DNA of 64,000 nt from Mycolicibacterium wolinskyi (GTDB lineage: Bacteria; Actinomycetota; Actinomycetes; Mycobacteriales; Mycobacteriaceae). Numbering within the stretch: the stretch's first letter is position 1; each line of letters begins with the position of its first letter. The notes under the pieces are model-generated. The model ran no database searches and was not told where the DNA came from. It worked only from the letters and a program-made list of their open reading frames with translations. The stretch is taken from assembly GCF_002101965.1 (NCBI RefSeq), contig NZ_LQQA01000036.1, positions 1 through 64,000 on the forward strand, in the 5' to 3' direction. The translations under genes and the position numbers were made by a program. Shown here piece after piece: positions 33,621 to 42,067 of this stretch.

Positions 33621-35072
33621 TCATCGGGCGCCCACGCCAGCCAACCGCTCCAAAGCAATAGGCAATCCGTCAGCCGGCGTTGGCCCGGTTCCCCATGTCA
33701 TGCGGGGCCGATACCCCGCGGGCACGTGCCACTGAAAGCGCCGCAACAACTGATGCATGATCGCCTTGACGTTCATGTCGGCGAATTGCTGGCCGAGGCA
33801 TTTGTGGACGCCACCGCCGAACGGGGCGAATGCGTAGCGGTGGACGGCGGAGGCGTCGGCGCCGGTGAGGAAGCGGGCCGGATCGAAGAGGTCCGGCTCG
33901 GGCCACCAGTCGGCGAGCCGCATGGAGGCGTAGACGTTGATCGCCACCTGGGTCTTGCGAGGGATGTAGTGCCCGGCGACTTCGGTGTCCTTGATGGCCT
34001 GGCGAAACAGCGTGCCGGCCGGCGCGTACATCCGCAGGATCTCCTTGAAGGCCGCATCGAGTAGGGGATAGGCGTCGGACAGGTCGGCGGTCGTGAGGTG
34101 ATCGCGGGGATCGGCTTGGGCTTCGTCGCGAAGTGCGTTCTGCCAGCGGTTGTTTCGCCCGAGCTCGTAGACGAGCATGGAGATCGCGATGGCGCTCGTG
34201 TCATGGGCGGCCATGAGCAGAAAGATCATGTGGTTGACGATGTCGGCGTCGCTGAACCGGTCGCCGTCCTCACTTCGGCTGCGGCACAGCATCGAAAAGA
34301 GGTCGGTGCCGGTACCGGCCCGCCGGGCCGGCAGTTGCGCGGCGAAGTAGCGCTCGAGACGCTCACGGGCGCGGAGCCCGCGCGCCCACATGCCGCCGGG
34401 GATGTCGGCGCGGATCATCGCCTGACCGCCGCACACGGTGTCGTGGAAGTCTGCCGACAGCCGGTCGGACTCGGCGCCGAGCTCGGCGCCGACGAACACC
34501 TCCGCGGCCTGGTCGAGGAGCAGGTGTTTGACCGACGTGTAGAACGGAAAGCGGGGCGCTGCAGGCCAATTGGCGATCGTACGGGCGATGCCGGGTCGCA
34601 TCAGGTCGAGATAACCGTCCAGGGCGCTGCGGGTGAAGGCCTGCTGCATGATGCGGCGATGGTCGCGGTGTTCCTCGAAATCGAGCAGCATGATCCCGCG
34701 GTGGAAAAACGGTCCGATCACCGGCGCCCAACCCTTGGTGCTGGAGAACGCCTTGTCGGGGTTTATCCAGGCGGTCTCCAAGGCTTCCGGACCCATGAGT
34801 TGCACGACCCGGAAACCCACGCCGCCGGCCCAGGACACGGGCCCGTAGCGGTCGTAGCGGCGCCGGGCGAACTCCAGTGGCTCGACGATCGTACTCATGA
34901 TGTGCCCGATGACCGGAAAGCCGTAGTTGCCCGGTACCGGCTTCAGGGTCGACCCGGCCGGGGGTTTGGCCAGGGCGTGCTCGCGACTCGGGTAGCGCGA
35001 GGTGAATTCTGCTGCCACACAATGTAATCGGAGCTTGGCTTCGGCCGCGGTATCCGATGAGAGGACGGTCAT
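33621..35072 (-). CDS. cytochrome P450, CYP136-like
   Basis: A 483-aa P450. The I-helix motif is MAAHDTSAI, the K-helix ExxR is KEILR, and the heme loop is FAPFGGGVHKCLGQQFA with the Cys ligand. The stretch GPFFHRGIMLLDFEEHRDHR and the general layout match mycobacterial CYP136 as I recall it. ATG 35072 has GGAGG 5 bases upstream. It is divergent from a TetR regulator, the same arrangement as CYP136 with its regulator in M. tuberculosis. Substrate unknown; a lipid or sterol is usual for this clade. Confidence 0.88.
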   Translation of the reverse strand: MTVLSSDTAAEAKLRLHCVAAEFTSRYPSREHALAKPPAGSTLKPVPGNYGFPVIGHIMSTIVEPLEFARRRYDRYGPVSWAGGVGFRVVQLMGPEALETAWINPDKAFSSTKGWAPVIGPFFHRGIMLLDFEEHRDHRRIMQQAFTRSALDGYLDLMRPGIARTIANWPAAPRFPFYTSVKHLLLDQAAEVFVGAELGAESDRLSADFHDTVCGGQAMIRADIPGGMWARGLRARERLERYFAAQLPARRAGTGTDLFSMLCRSRSEDGDRFSDADIVNHMIFLLMAAHDTSAIAISMLVYELGRNNRWQNALRDEAQADPRDHLTTADLSDAYPLLDAAFKEILRMYAPAGTLFRQAIKDTEVAGHYIPRKTQVAINVYASMRLADWWPEPDLFDPARFLTGADASAVHRYAFAPFGGGVHKCLGQQFADMNVKAIMHQLLRRFQWHVPAGYRPRMTWGTGPTPADGLPIALERLAGVGAR

Positions 35073-35095
35073 GGACTCCTCCACTTGACCAATTG

Positions 35096-35138
35096 TGGTA
35101 CAAAGCTGTGCCAGATAATCTGGTACGAAACGGTGCCA
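35096..35138. promoter_or_regulatory. tandem palindromic operator sites between P450 and TetR genes
   Basis: Two copies of TGGTAC-N6-GTGCCA lie at 35096-35113 and 35121-35138, 25 bases apart. Each is an imperfect palindrome and both continue GA. They sit in the 86-base space between the two divergent starts and are the best candidates for TetR binding and control of both genes. Confidence 0.6.
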
Positions 35139-35158
35139 GAGAGAATTGGCGGTTGTCA

Positions 35159-35839
35159 ATGGCGAATTCGCGAGAAAACAACGATCGGGTGGCGTCCGAG
35201 TCGCAGCGCAGCTACGGCGGCCAATCCGCCGAGGAACGCCGCCAGGTGCGGCGCGTGCGATTGCTCGACGCCGCCGTCGACGCCATGTGCGGCAACGAGT
35301 GGCGCACCATCACCGTCGACAAACTGTGCGCGGCGGCGGGGCTGAACAAGCGCTACTTCTATGAGAACTTCAGCGATCTGGACGCGGTGGCCGCCGCGGC
35401 GGTCGACGACATCGCCGCCAACGTCAGTGCTGCCACACTCACCGCCGTGGCCGGCGCAGCCGCGGAACCCCTTGCGGCGCAGGCGCGGGCCGCGGTCGAG
35501 GCGGTGGTACACACACTCATCGACGACCCGCGGCACGCGCGGGTGCTTCTCGGCGGGGTGGCGAGTTCACCGGCGCTGCACCAACACCGAGACACCGTGA
35601 TGCGCGGCCTGACTGCAGTGCTCGTCGGGCACGCCCGCATGGTGCACGGCGTGGAGCTGGAGACCGATCCGCTCGCGCAGGTCGCGCCTGCGTTCATCGT
35701 GGGTGGGACGGCCGACGCGATCCTCGCGTACGTGGACGGGCGCGCGCGGGTGTCGCTCGCCGATCTCGTGGACAGCTTGACCACGCTGTGGCTCGTCACC
35801 GGCAATGGCGCGGCCGACGTCGCACGGACGCGGCATTAG
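35159..35839 (+). CDS. TetR-family transcriptional regulator
   Basis: A 226-aa regulator. The N-terminal helix-turn-helix is RLLDAAVDAMCGNEWRTITV followed by AAGLNKRYFYENFSDLDAV. The C-terminal ligand domain is Ala-rich. ATG 35159 is chosen over upstream in-frame starts because those would lie inside the operator sites. It probably represses itself and the divergent P450. Confidence 0.88.
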   Translation: MANSRENNDRVASESQRSYGGQSAEERRQVRRVRLLDAAVDAMCGNEWRTITVDKLCAAAGLNKRYFYENFSDLDAVAAAAVDDIAANVSAATLTAVAGAAAEPLAAQARAAVEAVVHTLIDDPRHARVLLGGVASSPALHQHRDTVMRGLTAVLVGHARMVHGVELETDPLAQVAPAFIVGGTADAILAYVDGRARVSLADLVDSLTTLWLVTGNGAADVARTRH

Positions 35840-35846
35840 CGGGCGA

Positions 35847-36041
35847 TCATCGTCTCCAAAGACGAGACCACCGGCGGCCCCGACGCGCGAGCGCATGTGC
35901 ATGGGCGTCGCGCTTGTGTCGGCACACCGCGCTGGCCGCGGCCACGGCGTCCGGATCGAAGCCCGGCGGCACCGGGCCACCGGCGACCAGGGCCCGGACC
36001 AACGCCTCTTGGCGGCGCGCCAATGTGTCGCGATCCGTCAT
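35847..36041 (-). CDS. small SCO6045-like protein, third gene of the MNIO operon
   Basis: A 64-aa basic protein starting MTDRDTLARRQEALVRALVA and continuing GGPVPPGFDPDAV, the pattern of the short proteins often encoded after DUF692 genes. The C-terminal part after KRDAHA is short and Arg-rich compared with longer relatives, and another frame reads on ARASGPPVVSSLETMIAR, so a frameshift is possible. It overlaps the DUF692 gene by 4 bases (ATGA). Confidence 0.65.
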   Translation of the reverse strand: MTDRDTLARRQEALVRALVAGGPVPPGFDPDAVAAASAVCRHKRDAHAHALARRGRRWSRLWRR

Positions 36042-36904
36042 ACCCACACCTCCCTGGCCGCGGTCGTGATGGGCATGGAGCCCGCGGCTGCGGCGATCGC
36101 GTCGAGCTCGTCGAAGAGTTTCGCGGTCGGCGGGTAGCGCCCGTCGCGCTCGAGCATGAACGGGGCGTCGACCCGTTCCCGCAGTGCCGCAACCAAATCC
36201 AGCACCTCACGCGGAGTCCGGTCAGTGTGCGTGTCGTGGTAGAAGCGGCCGTCCTCGTGTCCGCCCGCGACATGGCTGTAGGCCACCCGCTCGACCGGTA
36301 ACCGTGCGAGCTCCTGGTGCGGGTCGCGACCTCGGTTGCGCGCGTTGGCATATACGTTCGCGACATCGAGGACCAACAGGACGCCGGTGCGTTCGAGCAG
36401 TTCGGTGAGGAACTCGGATTCGGTGAGATTCGATTCGGGCCACTCCACGAACGACGCGATGTTCTCGACGGCCAGCGGCACCGGCAATTCCCGTCGGGTG
36501 CGTTCGATGTTGGCCGCCAACACGTCCAGTGCCTCGCGGGTGCGCGGCACCGGCAGCAGATGCCCGGCCTCGATCCCGCCTGCCCGCACGAATGCGATGT
36601 GCTCACTGACCACTGGGGCGCCGAGCGCCTCCGCGCATGCGGCCAGCCGTCGAATTCGCTTGGGTTGCACGGGTTCGGTGCCGCCGAGGGAGAGCGCGAC
36701 GCCGTGCGGGATCACCGGCACACCGCGCGCGGCCAGGCCGGCCAACAGCAGGTCCGGCCGGGCTTTGCGGCGACGCACGGGTATCGACTCGGCGATCACC
36801 TCGCAGAACCCCGGGCGCAGATCGGCGATCACCCCGGCGATCTCGCGTCGCCATCCGATGCCGACATCTCCCAGCGCGGGCACGGCACGGCTGAAGCTGC
36901 TCAT
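36038..36904 (-). CDS. DUF692 family multinuclear non-heme iron enzyme (MNIO)
   Basis: A 288-aa TIM-barrel protein. Metal-site motifs of the family are present in order: IPHGVALSLGG, VSEHIAFV, VENIASFVEW, LVLDVANVYANARN, YSHVAGG and HDTHTD. Known members (MbnB, for example) modify Cys residues in ribosomally made peptides using iron and oxygen. The upstream gene, overlapping by 4 bases, codes for a membrane protein with a Cys/Gly-rich tail that could be the substrate. The start is ATG 36904. Confidence 0.87.
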   Translation of the reverse strand: MSSFSRAVPALGDVGIGWRREIAGVIADLRPGFCEVIAESIPVRRRKARPDLLLAGLAARGVPVIPHGVALSLGGTEPVQPKRIRRLAACAEALGAPVVSEHIAFVRAGGIEAGHLLPVPRTREALDVLAANIERTRRELPVPLAVENIASFVEWPESNLTESEFLTELLERTGVLLVLDVANVYANARNRGRDPHQELARLPVERVAYSHVAGGHEDGRFYHDTHTDRTPREVLDLVAALRERVDAPFMLERDGRYPPTAKLFDELDAIAAAAGSMPITTAAREVWV

Positions 36905-37809
36905 CCGCCGCACCCTCCGCCACAGCCACCGCAGCCACTGCCGCAGCCACCACCGCCGTCACCCCCGCACGACGCGCCGCAGCCGCCGCCGTCGTGGCCG
37001 CTGGAGGCAGACCCGGCCAGTTGAACCGCGGTCGAGTAGTCCGCGTCGACCGCCCACAGTGCGCCCGTACCGAACAGCGCCACCGACCAAGCCACCGCAG
37101 CGGGGCCGTACGTGGCGAACGCAGGCCGCTTTGCCGGCTCCAGGTAGGCCAGCCGCTCCTGCTCGGCCGCAAGCAGGCGCCGGCCCGCGCGCGTCAGCCG
37201 ATCCACGGTGAGTAGGCGGGGGAGTACCACCAGCCCGAACATGGCAACGGCGAACACCATCACCGCCAACGGCACGACATCTTGCGCGCGGTGCGACACC
37301 TGCGTCACCAGATATACGCACGAGGCGACGCCGACGAGCAGGACCGCGATCGACGGTGCCGTGCCCCAGCGCATGCGCGACCGCTCGGCGCGGGTCCGCA
37401 CCAGCCCGCGCGCACTGAGTTGTGCCTCCAGCGATGCGAGGTCGGGCTGGGATGCGGCGAACAACGTGGGCACGGTGTGCACGGGATCGGTGGCCGCGCG
37501 TTCCAGCATTCGTGCAGTGAACCGGTCGACCTCCGGTCCGGCCGGCGCGGTGTGGTCCACCTGGTCGCGGCCGGTGATCCGGCCGCTCGCGCGCAGGCCG
37601 GCGAGAGCCGTCACCACCGGTGCGACGTCAGAACGCAAGAAGGCCAGCTCGGTCGCGCTGATCGGCTGAGCGCGAGCGGGCCGCCGCGGAGCCGCTGCGA
37701 TCCGCCAGAGCACCGCGAACACCGCGGTCGCGCCCAGGATGATCAGATAGCCCTTGACTCCACCGGTCACCGCGCCGGCATAGCCCTCGATCACATCGCC
37801 GATCGACAA
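36901..37809 (-). CDS. TIGR04222-type membrane protein with Cys/Gly-rich C-terminal tail
   Basis: A 302-aa protein with about four hydrophobic helices (near residues 20, 150, 178 and 240) and a soluble part between the first and second. The last 30 residues are almost only Gly, Cys, Ser and Asp, with six Cys in CG-type spacing (GGGCGASCGG, then CGSGCGGCGGGCGG). It is the first gene of a three-gene operon in which each stop overlaps the next start by 4 bases. The tail looks like a substrate for the DUF692 enzyme encoded next; this is inferred. Confidence 0.85.
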   Translation of the reverse strand: MSIGDVIEGYAGAVTGGVKGYLIILGATAVFAVLWRIAAAPRRPARAQPISATELAFLRSDVAPVVTALAGLRASGRITGRDQVDHTAPAGPEVDRFTARMLERAATDPVHTVPTLFAASQPDLASLEAQLSARGLVRTRAERSRMRWGTAPSIAVLLVGVASCVYLVTQVSHRAQDVVPLAVMVFAVAMFGLVVLPRLLTVDRLTRAGRRLLAAEQERLAYLEPAKRPAFATYGPAAVAWSVALFGTGALWAVDADYSTAVQLAGSASSGHDGGGCGASCGGDGGGGCGSGCGGCGGGCGG

Positions 37810-37904
37810 CGCCTCACCTCCTGTGTTCAGGTGGGATCAGCGTGTCAGGTGTGTGGCTCTACCGGTCACAACTTTCCGGCGTGGCGGACGCGGCGAGATG
37901 CGCT

Positions 37905-38549
37905 CTATCGCAAGTAGGTTTCGTGACCCGTCGGGTAGCCGCCACCGTTGGTGGCGATGTGTACGTGGTCGTAGTGGTTGGCGGTGTCTCCACCTCGGTC
38001 CGACATGCGCTTCTTCGAACCGTCGTGCCGGTAGAGGGTCTGCCGGAAGATGATGTGGTTGACCCCGAATCGATCGGCGTTGTCGAGGACATAGGCGACG
38101 ATTCGCTCGCCGAGTGCCTTGCCTTCTGGCGTGGCGTAGTGCGGGATCATCACGTCGATCGCCAACCCATGGGGATGCCACTTCAGCGGGTCGGACCGGA
38201 CCCCGCCGATGGTCAGGATCTCGGGGAAGGCCGCACTGACGGCGCGGGCCGCCAAGATCGTCTCGACCTGCAGGCCCTTCTCCGGCGCCCGGCCGACCGG
38301 CAGCGGGACCCGGACATCGCGACGAGCGGCGCGGGCGTCCGGCGGCGGCAGCGGAGCCGGCGCGGGTTTGGCGACGGGCGGCGCGACAGCCGCCGCAGGC
38401 TTGACTTCCGCGCAGCAACGGACCTCAGGATTGAAGGTCGGCACCGTGTCTGCGCCGGCGATCAGAATCGTCGCAGCAGGTATGACGACGGCACCGACGA
38501 CGGCCGACCGACGGCTGCGCCGCCTCTCAGCTAGACGGTGTCTTCCCAC
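37905..38549 (-). CDS. secreted M15-like (VanY/ARB-07466-type) protein, copy 1
   Basis: A 214-aa protein with a basic N terminus and a hydrophobic segment (residues 16-33) for export. A Pro/Ala-rich linker leads to the domain with PLKWHPHGLAIDVMIP and NHYDHVHIATNGGGYPTG. His-x6-Asp and the final His of HxH are the zinc ligands of M15/LAS-type peptidoglycan peptidases. The paralog at 38863 shares these blocks. GTG 38549 is the likely start. Confidence 0.8.
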   Translation of the reverse strand: MGRHRLAERRRSRRSAVVGAVVIPAATILIAGADTVPTFNPEVRCCAEVKPAAAVAPPVAKPAPAPLPPPDARAARRDVRVPLPVGRAPEKGLQVETILAARAVSAAFPEILTIGGVRSDPLKWHPHGLAIDVMIPHYATPEGKALGERIVAYVLDNADRFGVNHIIFRQTLYRHDGSKKRMSDRGGDTANHYDHVHIATNGGGYPTGHETYLR

Positions 38550-38862
38550 GAGGTCCGGACCCTACCGGCGGAAATGACGATCATTGCCATCGGCGGCGTT
38601 ACCTGCACTCAGTGATGGCAACGAATCGGCGGTCCGTCGTCAATCGTGGGTTGACGCCGCGAGGTTTCCTGTAAGTAGACAGCGTTTTGTCGTGCGACGA
38701 GCGTGAACTGCCAGCTCAGCTGCTATCCCGCGGCTTTCGTTAAGCACGTCCATGTGGACTGTGACGGTTAACTGGTGACCAGCAGCGGTCGCGAAGTTCT
38801 AGTGACATGCGGCGCTCCGGGCAAAATCTATGGCGTTTACCACATTCGTGTTTAGAAGCCGG
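38550..38862. other. intergenic, 313 bases, between two paralogs
   Basis: No gene seen. The stretch is less GC-rich by eye than its flanks (for example around 38640-38700 and 38820-38860) and contains TTAACTGG and GTTAAGC elements. The promoter of copy 1 is expected at the left side. Confidence 0.5.
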
Positions 38863-39522
38863 TTAATTGGGCCGTTTCAATGAGCCGATGTAGTAGGTTT
38901 CCTCGCCCGTCGGGTATCCGCCGCCGTCGGTGGCGATGTGGACATGGTCGAAGTGATTGAGGGTTTCCGAACCGTAGTCCGCGGTCCAACTCGGCGCACC
39001 GATGCCCGGGTAGTAGCCCTGCCGCCAGATCACGTGCAGCACGCCCCATCGCTTGGCATTCGCCAGGGCGAATCCGGCGATCTGATTGCCGAGTGCGATG
39101 CCCTCGTCGGAGTGGTAGTCGGGGATCATCACGTCGATCGCGAGCCCGTTGGGATGCCACTTCAGCGGATCTTGCCGGTACCCGCCGATCGTGGTGATCT
39201 CGGGAAACATCACGCTGATGGCCCGAGCCGCCCAGATGGTCTTGACCTGCAATCCGGACTCGGGCGCGACGCCGGGCGGCAACGCGAGCTGGAAGTCGCG
39301 CGCGGCGACCGGGGCACTTGCTGCCAACAGCTCGGCCTCGGCCGGGCTCGTCGCGGGTGGCGCGGCTTGCTGGCTGGGCGGAGTTGCCACGGGAGCCTCA
39401 GCGCAGCACGGAGCCTCGGCGCCTTGCGCGTAGAACATCGCGGCGGCGACGGCGATCGACGTCGCCAATGCCAGCCAGCGGCCTCGGCCATTGGCGAACA
39501 AGTTCCCGCGCACGCTCAGCAA
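38863..39522 (-). CDS. secreted M15-like (VanY/ARB-07466-type) protein, copy 2
   Basis: A 219-aa paralog of the protein at 37905. An N-terminal signal segment (WLALATSIAVAAAMFYAQGA) precedes the Pro/Ala linker and the catalytic-type domain with PLKWHPNGLAIDVMIPDY and NHFDHVHIATDGGGYPTGEE. A CCAE sequence near the mature N terminus is shared by both copies (RCCAEV and PCCAEA). Probably a cell-wall peptidase or amidase-like enzyme; activity not shown. Confidence 0.8.
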   Translation of the reverse strand: MLSVRGNLFANGRGRWLALATSIAVAAAMFYAQGAEAPCCAEAPVATPPSQQAAPPATSPAEAELLAASAPVAARDFQLALPPGVAPESGLQVKTIWAARAISVMFPEITTIGGYRQDPLKWHPNGLAIDVMIPDYHSDEGIALGNQIAGFALANAKRWGVLHVIWRQGYYPGIGAPSWTADYGSETLNHFDHVHIATDGGGYPTGEETYYIGSLKRPN

Positions 39523-39528
39523 TGTACT

Positions 39529-40134
39529 TCACGCCCCCGCGCACACACCGGAATCTCGGATCACTGTTCCGTACACATTCGCCGTGGCGATGTTGGCGTT
39601 GATGACCCCGGACGGCAGCTTCTGCTTCATCTTGTCGCTGATCTGGGTGAACTGATACCACAGCCGGTAGATCGAATCACCGTTGTACAGCGGCGAATAC
39701 TGGCTCTGGTCCGGGTAATTGGTGATGTACAAGGTATGTGCCCGCGGATCGAGAAATCCCGCGGACTGATCGAGGTTCGCGATGACGATGTCGCCCGCGG
39801 GCTGCACACCGGGTGCGGTCCACTCGTCATCCTGATCGCCCAGGAAGCGCTGGAACCCGAACACCTGGCTCATCAACGTGTCGTACTGGGCGTTGAACCA
39901 TTGGCAGGAATCTCGTTGTGCGGTGATCTGCTCGGGAGTGACCCGGTTCTGCCACAAGTTGTAGGGGAACACCGTGTAGTTCGGGGACCAGTTCGACTGG
40001 TAGGGGATGAACGCAGGCAGCGTCGCTGGAGCGCCGTTCGGAGTGGCGGCGGCGGGGCCAGCGACGCTCGCCAGCACAGCGGCCAGAGCAGCGACCATCG
40101 CGGTGCTGACTCGGCCCAGAACCCGTTTCGACAT
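39529..40134 (-). CDS. secreted protein of unknown function, mycobacterial type
   Basis: A 201-aa exported protein. ATG 40134 begins a signal peptide (AMVAALAAVLASVAGPAAA) with likely cleavage after the ATA/AAA region. The mature part has SCQWFNAQYDTLMSQVFGFQ and a C-terminal Cys, possibly one disulfide. The frame is open far upstream, but this start is the only one that leads with a signal peptide. No known domain. Confidence 0.78.
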   Translation of the reverse strand: MSKRVLGRVSTAMVAALAAVLASVAGPAAATPNGAPATLPAFIPYQSNWSPNYTVFPYNLWQNRVTPEQITAQRDSCQWFNAQYDTLMSQVFGFQRFLGDQDDEWTAPGVQPAGDIVIANLDQSAGFLDPRAHTLYITNYPDQSQYSPLYNGDSIYRLWYQFTQISDKMKQKLPSGVINANIATANVYGTVIRDSGVCAGA

Positions 40135-40249
40135 CCGGCTCACCCCCGCTGGATTATGGCGGTTGGTTGCCGTTCGTATGTCCGTTATGCCCGAACTTGT
40201 GGGTATAACTACCCATCCGCGCAGTCCTCCGGACCGGCAGACTGAAGGC

Positions 40250-41557
40250 ATGCATACGCCTGAGGTCGTGCCGTCCCCGGACACCGTGGCTGCAGAGACC
40301 AAGCCCGACCGGGACCGCGCGGTCGACGTCGCGCGGCTCGGCGCGCTCGTGGTCGTGATGTTCGGGCACTGCGCGATGCTGCTCGCCACGATCGATTCCG
40401 GCGGCGTGCGGGTCGGCAACATCCTCGGGGAATTACCTGCGCTCACCCCGATCACCTGGGTGCTGCAGGTCATGCCGTTGTTCTTTCTTGCTGGCGGCGC
40501 CGCGGGTGCATACAGCTGGCGTCGCGGCAATCCTTGGGGCGCTTGGCTGTTCACGCGGGCGCAACGACTGTGCCGGCCGGTGTTCTGGTATCTCGCGGTG
40601 TGGACGGTCGCCCTGGTGGCGGTGCACGCGACGATGGGCGAGGAATCCGCGGATGCGCTCGGGCGCGAATGCGTGGCGCTGCTGTGGTTTCTCGGCGTGT
40701 ATCTGGTGACGCTCGCGTTCGTGCCTGCGTTGATGCGGCTGTCGAGCGGGCGATCGGCGGCAGCGCTCGTGGCGCTGCTCATCGCGGTGTCGACAGTGTT
40801 CGACGTGCTGCGGTTCCAACTGGATTCGGCCGCGGTCGCGACCCCGAATCTGATCGTCGTGTGGCTCATCCCGATGGTGATCGGGGTCGCCTACGCCCGC
40901 CGCCTGGTCCAGGCCCGGGTCGCCATTGCCGTGGCGGTGTCGGCGTTCGCCGCGGCAGTCCTGCTCGTGGTGTTCGGTCCCTATGATGTGTCGCTCGTGG
41001 TCACCGGGACGGAGCGGGTGTCGAACGTCTCGCCGCCCACGCTGCTGCTCGCGCTGCATTGCACGTGGGTGTCGTGCCTGTTCGTGGCGGCGGCCGGCGC
41101 GATACAGCGCTGGGCGCAGCGGCCGCGGGTGTGGTACGTCGTCGCGGTCGGCAACAGGGGAGCGATGACGATCTACCTGTGGCACATCCCGGTCATCGCC
41201 GTCGCGGCATTCAGCCTGCACGCCATCGGCCTGGACGCGTTCGATCCGCACGCGCCCGGCTTCTGGGGTCTGCTCGCGTTGCGTGCGGCGTTGTTCGCGG
41301 TGTTGATGGCCGTGGCGTTCCGGCTCCTGTCACCGCTCGAACACCGGCCGCTGCCGTGGTGGGACGGGCCGGTACGCGTGACCGGCGGCCGGTCGATCAT
41401 GGCCGGCGCGTTGATCTGCCTTGCCGGTGCGGCGTTGACGTTGATGGCCAAGAACGGGCTCGACGGCACCGTGGGCTGGTCAGCGCTCGGCGGGTTCGTC
41501 GTCGCGGCTGGCGCTGCCCGGTTGAGCGTGGGCAGCGCGCAACGGCAGCCGAAATGA
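40250..41557 (+). CDS. acyltransferase family 3 membrane protein
   Basis: A 435-aa integral membrane protein with about ten helices. RAVDVARLGALVVVMFGHCA near residue 25 holds the Arg and His of the acyltransferase_3 family, which add acetyl or other acyl groups to sugars or lipids of the envelope. ATG 40250 follows GAAGG. The last 78 bases overlap the convergent cytochrome b gene. Confidence 0.85.
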   Translation: MHTPEVVPSPDTVAAETKPDRDRAVDVARLGALVVVMFGHCAMLLATIDSGGVRVGNILGELPALTPITWVLQVMPLFFLAGGAAGAYSWRRGNPWGAWLFTRAQRLCRPVFWYLAVWTVALVAVHATMGEESADALGRECVALLWFLGVYLVTLAFVPALMRLSSGRSAAALVALLIAVSTVFDVLRFQLDSAAVATPNLIVVWLIPMVIGVAYARRLVQARVAIAVAVSAFAAAVLLVVFGPYDVSLVVTGTERVSNVSPPTLLLALHCTWVSCLFVAAAGAIQRWAQRPRVWYVVAVGNRGAMTIYLWHIPVIAVAAFSLHAIGLDAFDPHAPGFWGLLALRAALFAVLMAVAFRLLSPLEHRPLPWWDGPVRVTGGRSIMAGALICLAGAALTLMAKNGLDGTVGWSALGGFVVAAGAARLSVGSAQRQPK

Positions 41558-42067
41558 CATGCGCTGCAACATCCCGTCGCGCAGCGTGACGGTGTGCAAC
41601 AGCACGGCTGACACATGCGCGGCGATCACCGCCATCAGCAGGTAGGCGATCACCGTGTGGGTTTGGCGGAGCAAGCCGTAGAGGTCACCGGAAAACGGGG
41701 CGATGCGCGGTAGCGTGACGCCACCGATGGTCACGCGGTTGCCTGCCGCCGACAGCATCGTCCAGCCGACAAGAGGCTGGACCACGAGCAGTCCGTACAG
41801 CGAGAACTCCGACATCACAATGACTTTGCGTTCCAGCGTGCCGACAGTGGGCGGCAGCGGCGGGCCGCGGTGAAACAGCCGGTTGCCGATGCGCAGCACG
41901 ACGACCACCAGGATCGTCGCGCCGAGCGTCTTGTGGACGACGAGCAGGGTGGCATAGCTCGCGATCGAGTTGACCATCACGAACCCGACGAACAACGCCG
42001 CGAACACGAGCAGCGCGGTCAGCCAGTGAAATACGCGCGTCGACGCCGCGTGGCGTGTGGCCGTCAC
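41480..42067 (-). CDS. cytochrome b561-type membrane protein
   Basis: A 195-aa protein with four membrane helices and His residues placed for two b hemes: TRVFHWLTALLVFAALFVGF, VVHKTLGATILVVVVLRIGN, and QTHTVIAYLLMAVIAAHVSAVLLH. The GTG at 42067 overlaps the stop of the upstream catalase-like gene by 4 bases, so the two are made together; the cytochrome probably delivers quinol electrons to that exported peroxidase. Confidence 0.87.
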   Translation of the reverse strand: MTATRHAASTRVFHWLTALLVFAALFVGFVMVNSIASYATLLVVHKTLGATILVVVVLRIGNRLFHRGPPLPPTVGTLERKVIVMSEFSLYGLLVVQPLVGWTMLSAAGNRVTIGGVTLPRIAPFSGDLYGLLRQTHTVIAYLLMAVIAAHVSAVLLHTVTLRDGMLQRMSFRLPLRAAHAQPGSASRDDEPAER

